Assembly (NCBI GenBank): GCA_928212115.1
Contig: CAKMRJ010005523.1
Location: 138,594,759-138,658,758, forward strand
Direction of reading: 5' to 3'
Length of the DNA: 64,000 nucleotides
Source of the DNA: Lactuca virosa
Taxonomy: Eukaryota; Streptophyta; Magnoliopsida; Asterales; Asteraceae
Translations under genes and position numbers: made by a program
The notes under the pieces: model-generated
The model's input: only the letters and a program-made list of their open reading frames with translations
The model's database searches: none
What the model was told of the DNA's origin: nothing
Shown here: piece by piece, positions 1 to 10,049 of the stretch
Layout of the letters: each line of letters opens with the position of its first letter
Position numbering within the stretch: position 1 is the first letter of the stretch

Positions 1-345
1 AAATGAGACTACCTCTTTGTTTCTTACCTGAACAAAAGCTTCAACTTCTATCGACTTTGAGAAGTAGTCGGTTATCACTAGCATGAAGAATTTTCCTCAG
101 GGAGTTACTGGCAATTTTCCCACTATATCCATGCCCCACTTTATGAATGGCCAAGGGGAGATGATAGGATTTAGAGGTTCTTCTGGTTGATGTAGGATGT
201 TGCTATGTCTTTAACAAGCACCACATTTTTGAGCATGTAGGAAGGAATCTATCTTCATGGTTAGCCAGTAGTATCCTGTTCTCCACACTTTGGAGCATAA
301 GGATCTGCCCCCAGTATGATTTCCACAGTCTGCTTCATGTATATC
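1..345 (-). pseudogene. Integrase N-terminal part of element F
   Basis: The minus-strand translation gives a zinc-binding type segment (RTGYYWLTMKID, then HAQKCGAC) followed by the catalytic-core start PWPFIKWGMDIVGKLPV and ITDYFSK, which carries two aspartates typical of Ty3/gypsy integrase. A TAA stop follows HAQKCGAC and another stop follows KLPVTP. The rest of the integrase lies outside the window. Integrase inserts the cDNA into the host genome; this copy cannot be functional. Confidence 0.75.
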
Positions 346-375
346 CGTTAGAACTTCAGCAGCTTCATGATCTTC

Positions 376-1422
376 TTAGCATCTTAGGTATGGACATGCC
401 ATAGATTTTTTATATAATTTACCTTGGATTATTACAAACCTTGAGACCCTTGTTCTGAATGCTCTGTCGCTTTTTTCCTCTTTTAGGATCGTGCCATTAT
501 GGAGGTATTCCATAAAAGGTTGGATCCAGGATCTTGAGGTTAGGGAATGATCCTGGATGTTAGGAAAATAAGGAAGTTGACGATCAGGGTCTTCGATTGT
601 AGCAACGTTGGTAGTTTCCTCGTGATTGTCGGGATCCTTCAGTCTTTTGGCAGGATCCTCGATCGCTGGGATCAACATATGGATTATCGGGATCCTGGTT
701 TCTGGCGGGATCCTAAGAGAAGATCCCGGATTGGCTAAAGCATTTGCTTCCGCATTTTCTTCTCTAGGAACTTGGTTTAGGCTGAATGCTTCGATTTCAG
801 AGGCTAAATTTTTGAGAATATGGAGATATAGTGCTAGTCTTTCTCCTTTTACTACATAGGATCTATTAAAATGGTTAGTCAATAATAAAGAATCGATTGA
901 TACCCGAATATCCTTGATTTGAAAATCCTTGGCTAACTGCAATCCCATGATTAGTGCCTCGTATTCTGCCTCATTGTTGGTTGCATTGAACTCACAGATG
1001 ATTGCTTGGGGTAGGATGTCCCCCTGTGGCAATTTTAGTATGATCCCCAGGTCATTTCCTCTTTGGTTTGATGCTCCACCTGTGAATAGTGTCCATTTTC
1101 CCATGTTTTCTTCTTTTGGAAGTTGTTTGGCTTCTATTTCTAGTTTAGCTTGAAGATCATCACTAAAGTCAGCCACAAAGTATACCCATGGTTGAGACTT
1201 TATATCGGATCTTGGCTCATAATTTATGTCATATGTGCTTAGTTTCACAGACCACTTTGGCATCCTTCCTAACATTTCTGGTTTTCTCATCACATTCTTA
1301 ATGGGATCATTAGTTCTTACATTTATAGAATATGTTTCAAAATAGTGTCTTAATTTATTAAAAGCAGTTACTAATGCAGGTATAAATTTTTCAAGGTGGG
1401 AGTACATGGTCTCAGGATCCAA
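376..1422 (-). pseudogene. Dual RNase H region of element F
   Basis: An open stretch of 348 codons. The first ~75 residues are the end of the retroviral RNase H (KLRHYFETYSINVRTNDP, then PEMLGRMPKWSVKLSTYDI). A second, Tat-specific RNase H follows: WTLFTGGASNQRG, then FNATNNEAEYEAL, then VSIDSLLL. The glutamate and last aspartate of that domain are visible, but the first catalytic aspartate is replaced (FTGGAS where the family has an Asp before Gly-Ala). Reading stays open into the linker before integrase. Upstream it is cut off from RT by stops. Fossil, not functional. Confidence 0.75.
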
Positions 1423-1503
1423 GAGACTTTTACTTACATAGTAGATGGGATGTTGGTCCCCGTTAAGATCCTTAGCTAAGACTGCATTAACCGCATTTGA
1501 GGA

Positions 1504-2440
1504 TTATGAAAGGTAGAGAAGAAAGTGTTCCCCATCTAATGGTTTTACCAATAAGGGTGCTGAACTTAGATATTTTTTAAGTTCCTGGAAAGCATCTTCG
1601 TTTTCCTTGGTCCACTCGAACCTTTTGTTCTTCTTTAAGATGTCGTGGAAAGGCTTCCAACTTTCTGAGGATCTTGAGATGAACCTGTTTAGGGATGCCA
1701 CTCTTCCTATTAGTCTTTGAATATCTTTTATTGAGGATGGTGATCTTAGATCAAGGATGGCCTTGATTTGCTATGGACTCACTTCAATTCCTATTTCGGT
1801 CAACATGTATCCAAAAAATTTGCCTTATCTCATTCCAAAGTGACACTTGGAGGGATTGAGCTTAATGTTATATTCATCCAGTACATCGAAGGCTTCTTCA
1901 AGATCCTTGATATGATCTTCAACTTTCTTAGACTTGACCACCATGTCATTGATGTAGACTTCCATGATGTCCCCCAGTTTCACTTTGAACATCATGTTGA
2001 CTAGCGTTTGGTATGTTGCACCTGCATTTTTAAGACCAAATGGCATGACAGTATAACAATAGATACCTGTTGGGTTTATGAATGTTGTATCCTCTTGGTC
2101 GGATGGTTCCATCTGGATCTGTTGGAATCCCGCTGATGCGTCCATGAATATTAATATTTCATGACCCGTTGTCACGTCTACAAATATTCTCCATTTACCA
2201 TTCTACTTTCGCACCACGACCACATTTACCATTCTTCTTGTTAAGATCTGTGTAGTCTACAAATATTCTCCATTTACCATTCTTCTTTCGTACCACGACC
2301 ACATTAGCTAGCCACCTTGGGAATTTCACATCCTTGATCATTCCTATTTTAAGAAGTTTTTCTACTTCCTCTTGTATAATTTGGTTTCCCTCCGGTGCAA
2401 ACTTCCTTCTCTTCTAGTGTATTGGTCTAAAAGACAGACC
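1504..2440 (-). pseudogene. Reverse transcriptase of element F
   Basis: RT motifs on the minus strand: ILIFMDASAGFQQIQM (motif A), YTVMPFGLKNAGATYQ (motif B), VYINDMVVKSK (motif C; the family has Asp-Asp, here Asn-Asp), LNPSKCHFG, then the connection segment with RFEWTKENEDAFQELKKYL at 1504-1701. Upstream, near 2176-2333, a 79-bp segment of the fingers region is tandemly duplicated, which shifts the frame. Loss of the first motif C aspartate and the frameshift make it inactive. Confidence 0.8.
2176..2333. repeat. 79-bp tandem duplication inside the RT of F
   Basis: The segment beginning GTCTACAAATATTCTCC at 2176 recurs at 2255 with few differences (period 79 bp). The period is not a multiple of three, so the duplication disrupts the RT frame. 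Confidence 0.8.
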
Positions 2441-2728
2441 AATGTTAAGTTTAGGGGTTCTTATATTTTTGTCTATACATGTCCTGTCCTCGTGCTTCCA
2501 TGCAAATGTCTTGCTTTTAGATTTGAGGAACTTTATTAGATCTTGTTCGATTTATTCAGGCATTGAGGATCCTATGAGAACGTTGGCTTCAGGATCCTCA
2601 AGGTTTAGGCATTGATATGCTTGTTGTGTTATTGTTGAAGATTTCATCGAAGTTTTGTAGCATTCTTTGGATTCTTGTTGATCTCTTGTGATCTTCACTG
2701 TCCCCCATGGGATGGGCATCTTCACACA

Positions 2729-3652
2729 CTAATGATATGTCGATAGGACAGCCTTCATTTCGTGGATCCATGGTATACCTAGTATAATATTATAAGAGGA
2801 TAACATATCAATTACACAAAAACTTTGCACAGAGTTTACCCCCTCTATGTAGGTAGGTAGCTTTATCTTGCCGATTGTGTGTTTGGTTTCGCCGTTGAAT
2901 CCAATCAGCATTGAGGATCTTCTAGCTATTTCAGACTCCGGGATGTTCATTCTTTTTAATGCGTCCAGGAGTATAATGTTGACTGAGGATCCACCATCAA
3001 CAAGGATCCTTCTAACGAAATGGTTGGCGATGTAAAGAGTGATCACCAATCCGTCATTATAAGGATCCTGGATGTCTTGTCTATCTGCTTCGTCGAAGGT
3101 GATCTCTTTCTCATTTCTGATTGACGTATTCTTCTGTGGCCCTTCTTCTTTTTCTTTTTTTGACACATTGGCGTGCCTCTTTGTTGTAGAATAAGAGGTA
3201 CCACAAATATCAGATCCTCCAGAGATCACATTGATTACCTTGGTGTCAGTTGGAGAGGATCTTGGTTTGCCGAGGATCTTTTGAGGATCCTGATCTTTCT
3301 CTTTGGATCTCTCCTTTCTTCTTCCAAAGATTTCTTTGAGGTATCCTTTGCTTAAGAGGTAGATGATCTCCTTCCTAAGAGCTATGAAATCCTCTGTGAT
3401 ATTACCAAAGTTGTCAAGGTACGTACACCATGTGGATTTGTCTTTCCAAGTGGTGGATTTTTCTCCCTCTCTTGGCCATCTTGCATTGTCTACAAGATCA
3501 CACATATCAAATATTATGCCTGAAATATCCACAGAAAAGCAATAGTCAGTAATCTTAGGAAAGTCTTCTTCATTTCCTTCATCTTCAAGGGCATTAACCC
3601 TATGATGATCAGGTTTGGAATATGGTTTTGATTTATAGGATCTTTGGGCCAA
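2729..3652 (-). pseudogene. Gag C-terminus and aspartic protease of element F
   Basis: 307 open codons. The last third is a retropepsin: RILVDGGSSVNIILLDAL with the active-site Asp-Gly-Gly usual for Tat-type elements, then LIGFNGE, then YNIILGIPWIHEMKAVLSTYH. The first part is a basic, charged gag tail/linker (KEIFGRRKERSKEKDQ). In an active element the protease cleaves the gag-pol precursor inside virus-like particles. The frame is open here, but gag upstream and RT downstream are not in frame with it. Confidence 0.75.
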
Positions 3653-3938
3653 GGAGTTGGACGTCCTATTGGGATGATCGTATGATCTTGGTGGGTTGCT
3701 CTTATTTTGGATTCTCCTTGTCGTCTTTGAGCCTTATGAACTTTAGTGCTCTGCTCCTAACTTCGTACATCCTTTTGCATAGAGTCATTACGAGGTCTTC
3801 TTATAAAGGAAAGACCTTATTTAAGCCCATTTTAAAGGCTTCAACTGCAGTCACCATGCCAATGTTGGGGATACTCAGAGCTTCCCTGCCAAACCTGTTC
3901 AAAAAAGTTCTAAGGGATTCTTTAGGATCCTGAACCAC

Positions 3939-4910
3939 TCAATAAAGATCACTAGTGATCTTTTCGAATGTTCTGCTACAAGAAAATTGATTGTTAAATA
4001 AATTAACTACATTAGCAAATGAAGTAATCGAGTAAGGAGGAACATTAAGAAGCCATTTTAAAGGTGATCCTGTGAGGGTTGAACCAAAACCCTTGCACAA
4101 GAAGGATTCTTTTATGTGTGCGGGAATAGGGACGATCTCCATTCTTTCCCTGTAATGTGCCACGTGCTCTTCATAATCTGTAGTCCCATCATAAGGCTTC
4201 ACGTTGGGGGTTTGGAAGCGCTTTGGAACTTCAATATCAAATATTTCAAGAACTAATCTTGAGATCTTGTGACTTGTAGGGGATACTTCCGGTATAGGTT
4301 GGACCACTCCGGGCACGCTCGAGATCATTCACCTTAACTGTTGAAGTTCCTTAGCCATGATCGTGCTAAAACATGTATCAAGGTCCATAGAGCCAGTGTT
4401 AAAAACATTATTATTTACAAAGTTACTAGGATCTTTAGTATTAGGAGTAAGGAAGGTTTCATTAGGATCTTGGGTCGCATGAGCTCATTCGTCAGGAGGT
4501 GTATCCTAGACAAGAGCGGATGTTGGTACTAAGGATCCTATCTCCCGACGATTTCCGGAGGATCCCGCTTTGTTGAAGTTTAGGATTCTGGGTTGCAGGA
4601 TCGAGGGTGCAACTTCCTGAGGTTTGCAGATCTCTTCCCTCATTCTTTCCACTTCCTTGAGTATCGTCATGTTATCCTCTTGTTGTCGAGTCACCTTTTG
4701 TTCCAGCCTCCTCATCATGGCAAAAAGCTCGTTGTTGGAGACTATTACCAGAGGATACTGGGATCCTTGAGTAGTACTGGAGGAGTGTTTTTCTTCGGCA
4801 CATCAGAAGTCTTTTTGGTACCTCCAGCTGGAGGTGGTGGAAGGTTTTTGGAGGAAATGGGAGGAATTGAGGAAGAAGATAAGGTTGACTGCGTAGACAT
4901 GATTTTCCGA
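3939..4910 (-). pseudogene. Gag of element F
   Basis: 3939-4328 (minus) encodes a retrotransposon gag core: RFQTPNVKPYDGTTDYEEHVAHYRERM followed by KGFGSTLTGSPLKWLLNVP and SITSFANVVNLFNNQF, the usual capsid helices of Tat-type elements. The N-terminal part (4506-4910) is split over more than one frame and includes a basic helix (MMRRLEQKVTRQQEDNMTILKEVERM) that may be a short coiled coil. Frameshifts separate the pieces. 3653-3938 links this block to the protease and shows no clean frame. Confidence 0.7.
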
Positions 4911-4956
4911 AAGGTTTTGAACACCACGGCCCCACGGTGTGCGCCAATTTATTTTG

Positions 4957-5850
4957 GTCAAAAATTACACAAGCGAAACTCGACCAAATGTAATGAGAGG
5001 CTGTGGTGTTTGAATTGATATAAGCAAAAAATTGCAATCAAGAAAACATGATGGCTTACAAGGAAAAACATTGATCCTTGCTAGGATCTCCGGCACAAAA
5101 CCTTGGAGGTGATAATTATCCCCTGCCTTGATGATTTTATTGATTAAAAATGTTGATTACAGAGATGAATGTAAGTAAAAATATCTTAGATGATCTAATC
5201 GTGCCTGTAGTGTGATTAATACATGTGTTATTTGTAGTCTAATGCTAATAATAAGAAGTCTGATATTTTTGGGATCCTCCGAGATCAACCTATAGATGTT
5301 ATTTGACTTGGTATTCCGTGTCTTTTTCCTAGTCAAGATGATTCTTCGTTGAGAATAAATCTTTGGTTGACTCTTTCTTCACATGTGAGAAAAATAAAGA
5401 AGAATATAATCGTTATAGATGTTAGGAAAATAAGTGATAATAATCAGGATCCTGAGGTAAGTTTAAGGATCTTGAGGCTTTGGAAATATTGAGGATCCTG
5501 ATTGTATTTATAGGATCCTGGCCCTATCCTGATCCATCAATATTCCAGATGATCCATCAATGTCTTCAAGCTCCACATATGATCCAGATGGGCCATATGA
5601 GATCATGATGGTCTAACTTGCTTTCAACAAGTACTCCATATAAGCTGCAAGTGCTCCATGCCAACTTCAAGTTCTCCATGTTTAGCAAGTGCTCCATGTA
5701 AACTTCAAGTGCACCAACATCTGATGCTTCAAACACTTGTTGAATCTTCAAGATCTTTGTTGACCTGAAACATTCTCATAATGTTTATTAGAAAAAGTAA
5801 ATTAGTGCTCAACTTATTTCAAGTGACAATCACATAAAAATATTTTCAAC
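4957..5850 (-). repeat. 5' LTR of element F (approximate limits)
   Basis: Non-coding stretch between the putative priming region (~4940) and the start of fragment G. On the minus strand a TATA box (CTATAAATACA) lies near 5500-5512, directed toward gag. GGATCC sites recur as in the rest of F. No second copy is present in the window, so the ends cannot be confirmed. Confidence 0.5.
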
Positions 5851-6066
5851 AATTAGGTAGGCATGGATCCATGACATGAAAGCAATCTCGTTGACATACC
5901 ACCAATGCATAAAGATGCATACCACATGGGGGACAGTGAATATTGTCGGGGATCAGCAAGAATCTATAGAATGCTATAAGACCTCGATGAAGTCTCCAAT
6001 AGTCACAAAAAAACAATAGAAATTAAAGAAGGGGCTCTAGGCATTCTAGAAAAAAGAGAGCAGGAT

Positions 6067-7231
6067 GTGAAGGAAGTACCCCTAAACATCGAGGATCATA
6101 AAGCCAAAGTCCTCATAAGATCCTCAATACCAGATCAAATCGAGCAAGAACTTATAAAGTTCTTAAAGGACAGAAACAAGACATTTTCTTGGAAACATAA
6201 GGATATGACTGGTATAGATAAGGAAATTGTAACTCATAAACTCAATATAGATCCTTCTTTCAGGCCAATACATGAAAAAAAGGAAATTTTCACCCGAGAG
6301 AAATCAAATCATTCAAGAAGATGTTGAAAAACTTCTCAAAAAAGCGATGATTAAGGAGGTGAAGTTCCTAAGATGACTACCCAACGTAGTGGTGGTCCAA
6401 AAGAAGAATGGAAAACGGAGAGTGTGTGTGGATTACACGGATACCAATAACGCATGCCCTAAGGATCCTTTCCCTTTACCACACATAAAATCGTTGATAG
6501 ATGCCACGATAGGACATGAGCTATTAATATTCATGGACACTTCAGCATGATTCCAACAAATACAAATGGAACCATCCGATCAACAGGGTATTGCCTTCAT
6601 AACCCCTACTGGTATGTATTCCTATATTGTCATGCCTTTTGTTCTAAAAAATGTTGGGTCAACATACACAAGGATAGTGAATCGAATGTGCAAGGACAAA
6701 CTGGGGGACACCATGGAAGTCTATATTGATGACATGATGGTCAAGACTAAGAGAGCTGAAGATCACCTCAAGGAACTTCAAGGAGCCTTCAACATTTTAG
6801 ATGAATACAACATGAAGCTGAACCCCTCCAAATGCCACTTTGGGATGAAGAAAGGAAAGTTTCTTAGATATATGGTAACCAAGAAGGGTATAGAAGCCAG
6901 CCACGAACAGATCAAAGCCATAATTGATCTAAGATCTCCAACTATGACCAAAGATTCCAAAGGGTGACTAGAAGAGTAGTGACTCTAAACATGCTCATTT
7001 CAAGATCCTCAGAGAGGTGACGTCCTAAAGAAAAACAAGAGGTTCGAATGGAACGAGGAACACAAAAACGCCCTCCAAGAACTTAAAAAGTACTTAAGTT
7101 CAACAACCCCATTATGAAAATCGTTAGATGGAGAACCACTCCTAGTATACCTTTCAGTATCCTCAAAGGTTGTGAGTACAGTCTTGGCCAAGGATCTTGA
7201 CGGGGATCAACATCTCATATACTAGGTAAGT
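6067..7231 (+). pseudogene. Reverse transcriptase of fragment G
   Basis: 6067-6327 encodes the pre-RT linker (FLKDRNKTFSWKHKDMTGID). 6330-6560 carries the fingers (VVVQKKNGKRRVCVDYTD) with in-frame stops. 6566-6967 encodes PSDQQGIAFITPTGMYSYI, YIDDMMVKTKRAEDH (motif C with both aspartates) and LNPSKCHFGMKKGKFL. The connection segment RFEWNEEHKNALQELKKYL follows after two stops. It reads as a relative of F's RT, also dead. Confidence 0.75.
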
Positions 7232-7236
7232 AAAAA

Positions 7237-9199
7237 TGTAACATCCTGGGTTTTCAGGTATCCTCAAATCCTTCCCTTGGTATTTTAATATGTCATTTTT
7301 GGTCCTTGATGTTGGTTGTAATTAGCCCTAAGAAGCCCTAGTGGCAAAATGGTAATTCTTGGGAGCTTGAGTTGTACAATGGGCGTACATGTGGGTACGC
7401 TAAGCATACTAGGGCACGCCCTAGTACGCAGGGCGTACGCTTGTCCAGGTGAAACCCTAATTTTTAGGGTTTGTGCAGTATTTAAGCACCATTATGGGTC
7501 ATTTTGACTCACTCTTTCAGCCTCCAAGTCCCTTAGCCGTTTTGAAAGAACCCTAACCCCCATAGTGAGCATATTGAGCTTATAGTGTGATTTTTGTGTG
7601 CTAAAAAGAGAAGTTAGTGCATCAAAGGAGTCAAGGAAGGAAGCAAGCTTGTAGATATGGGATTATCATCTTCTTGGGAAGCTTCGAAAGGTATAAAGCT
7701 TCTACCTTTATGCTTAGAATGTTTACATCTTGCTTTGGTTTCTTTTTGGTATCCTTCTTGTCCCAAGAGTCCCAATATTGTGCATGCTTTGTTTTGGTCG
7801 TGTTGGGTTGTCCTTTCAGACCCTAAGATGGGTCCTAAGGCATAAAAATGAGGACTCTTGAGCTAGTTTGGTCCCTTTTTCTTTGTAGGAGGTCTTAATG
7901 GATTAAGATCGTGCATTAAGCCCTTTTTGGACGACCAAAGTCTTAAAGTTTGAGACTTTATGGTTCTTGAGTACTTTTGAGTCATGGATCTGAAGTTTGA
8001 GCTTAGTTGCTTAATCCATTAAGCACTTATAAAGATTTTAAGACCTGCGAGGGTACGTCCCGCGTAAGTGATGTACGCCCTGCGTACTGATTCAACCACC
8101 CCAATGGTGGTCAATGCGAGGCAAAGTACACCCAGGGTACCGAAGGGGTACACCCCACGTACGCCTTCTGTGTGGGTTTCGAACTTTAGGCTTCGGGTAT
8201 TGGGCCATTTGTTGAGCTTTGATACATAGGCCCTAATGGATCACTTGGATAAGTGTGTCGTGGGCTAAGTAGAGGATCAGACCTTTGGATGAGGCCCAAT
8301 AAGGGGTTTGGGACCAATTTGGAAAATTGGGCCAATCATGGGCCTTGAAGTAAGTTGGGCCTTTTGGATCAAAGATTTGGACTTGGGCCATGACCTATTT
8401 AGGGAAAGGGGTAAAATGGATATTTACCCTAAGTATGGATCCTTAGTCAAGATAGGATTCCAATTGTTAATTGGATGTTTGTTTACTGTGATAGTTCGGG
8501 ATTTTCCGTGACTCAGCAGTTATGGATTTCAGTGCAGCTTAACATTTATAAGTGAGTTTTCCTCACTGTATTTACAAGTCGAATGCACCAAGGTCAGCCC
8601 TTTGAATTGTTATCCTGATTATCGTATAATTGAGAACTGTAGTGATCTGTTAGATCTGAATTCGGGTAGATAGGATGATGTTATGCTTATTGATCTGTAT
8701 GATCTGTGCTTGACTGTTGCTTGATTATATGTTTATGAGTTATATGTCGAAAGGTGTGTGTCGTTGGGTTGAGGCGGTCCTGCTTTATGTTGAAGGCCAA
8801 CAGTCCCAGGGCGGCCCGAATATACTAAAGGAATGGGAGGTGGACCAGTCAGGCCGAAGGCCCGAAGAACGGTCCAGACGGACTGAAGGCCCTGTGTGGT
8901 GGTCCAGACAAGCTGAAGGTTCTGTATGCATACTGTTGCTGTGATATTTATGATTATGTATTGTTGTGGTATTTTAGGGGAAACTCACTAAGCTGTGGGC
9001 TTACAGTTTTGATTATGTTTCAGGTACCTCAGAGGATCGCGGGAAGGCGAAGGCATGATCGTGCACCTCCTCATGTTTTTGTTTTACGATTTTGGGTTTT
9101 CTCTGATGTGAAACTTACTTTGAAAACAATTTGTAAACAATGATGGTTTTGCGTTTGTTTAAAAAGTTTAAAATTTTTCCGAATTTTATGAATGTTACA
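7237..9199 (+). mobile_element. Solo LTR of a chromovirus-like Ty3/gypsy element (type 1)
   Basis: Starts TGTAACATCC and ends GAATGTTACA. It is flanked by AAAAA (7232-7236) and AAAAG (9200-9204), a target duplication with one mismatch. Fragment G is continuous across it. TATA-like GTATTTAAG lies near 7478. No primer site or polypurine tract is attached. It has the candidate LTR intron (donor 8552, branch-like CTCACTAAGC 8984-8993, acceptor CAG ending 9023) and clusters of GTACGC/GCGTAC dyads at 7382-7442 and 8053-8163. Confidence 0.85.
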
Positions 9200-9499
9200 A
9201 AAAGTCTAAACCAAGTATTCTCATCTAGAAAAACTAATACTTGTATTAGTTACAGCTTTTACTAAGTTAAGACATTAGTTTGAGACTCGTACCATACATT
9301 TAAAAACTAATTATCCAATTAAGAATATTATGAGAAAACCATAAATGTCAGGAAGGATGGCCAAATGGATGGTGAAGCTCAGCATATTCGATATAAAGTA
9401 ATAGCCAATATCTGTAATAAAGTCAGAAGCACTAATAGACTTTGTGGCTGAATCTAGTGATGATCTAGAAGACGAAGTGGAAATAGAAACTCGACAACT

Positions 9500-9871
9500 T
9501 TGGAGCACATTGGGAAGAGGTGGTCGGATAAGGTGCAGACATTGGAGGGTCCTTGGAAGAGACCCAAGACTTCTGACCAGCGTTTGAAAGGCCAGCAGGG
9601 CCAGAGTCAGTGCAGCACGTGCTGGAAACTGCACGATGGAGTTTTCCGTTCCAGGGGTTTGGGCTGCTACAAATGTGGTAGGGTTGGTCACGTCAGCAGG
9701 GATTGTCCTCAGGGGGCAAGCCCATTATGTTTTCATTGCGATCAGGTGGGCCACAAGAAGGCTGACTGTCCAATATTTTCGGGAGGAGTAGTGAGTGCGC
9801 CCGCTCTGGCTACTTTGAGGATCACTAATGGACGAGAGGGTAGGGCAGGAGCCCCAGCGGAGTGGAGTTAG
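9500..9871 (+). pseudogene. Gag nucleocapsid fragment of element C
   Basis: The frame encodes a basic linker then three cysteine-rich knuckles typical of chromovirus gag: CSTCWKLHDGVF, CYKCGRVGHVSRDC (perfect CCHC) and CFHCDQVGHKKADC (perfect CCHC). It stops at 9869-9871. These knuckles bind RNA during packaging in active elements. The gag N-terminus and capsid region are missing. Just downstream (to 10049) the translation is a poor match to the start of a protease. Confidence 0.8.
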
Positions 9872-10049
9872 GCTTTGCAGTGTCAGTCAGGGGAGGTCAG
9901 GACTCCAGCAGGCGATGTTGTGGGTATATATCTTTTGCTTTCTTTCAGTTTTATCCGTATTTTGTTGATTGGAATCTTGCATCAGTTTGAGTAAGTGTAT
10001 CTCTGGTGTATTTCTTTGCTTATGTTTGGGGTTATATCTTCAAGTAATG

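Larger units (their letters stand above)
1..5850 (-). mobile_element. Ty3/gypsy Tat-type retrotransposon F (degraded, runs off left edge)
   Basis: Minus-strand homology runs in the order LTR (right), gag, protease, RT, RNase H, second RNase H, integrase (left edge). Two RNase H domains in a row are a hallmark of the Tat lineage (Tat/Ogre/Retand). Behind the LTR, near 4930-4955, the minus strand reads TTGGCGCACACCGTGGGG, which resembles the priming region of Tat elements. Reading frames are broken many times, so this is a dead copy. The outer LTR boundary at about 5850 is set only by where the oppositely oriented fragment G begins, so that edge is approximate. Confidence 0.8.
5851..9499 (+). 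mobile_element. Tat-type fragment G (plus strand), split by a solo LTR
   Basis: G begins in the protease end (WIHDMKAISLTYH at about 5863, matching WIHEMKAVLSTYH of F), runs through RT to 7236, is interrupted by the solo LTR, and resumes at 9205. There, sequence matching F's RNase H region continues (TATTAGTTACAGCTTTTACT, then ATTATGAGAAAACCA, then GGCTGAATCTAGTGATGATC) to about 9499. It lacks LTRs, gag and integrase. It is inverted relative to F, which starts immediately to its left. Confidence 0.75.
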
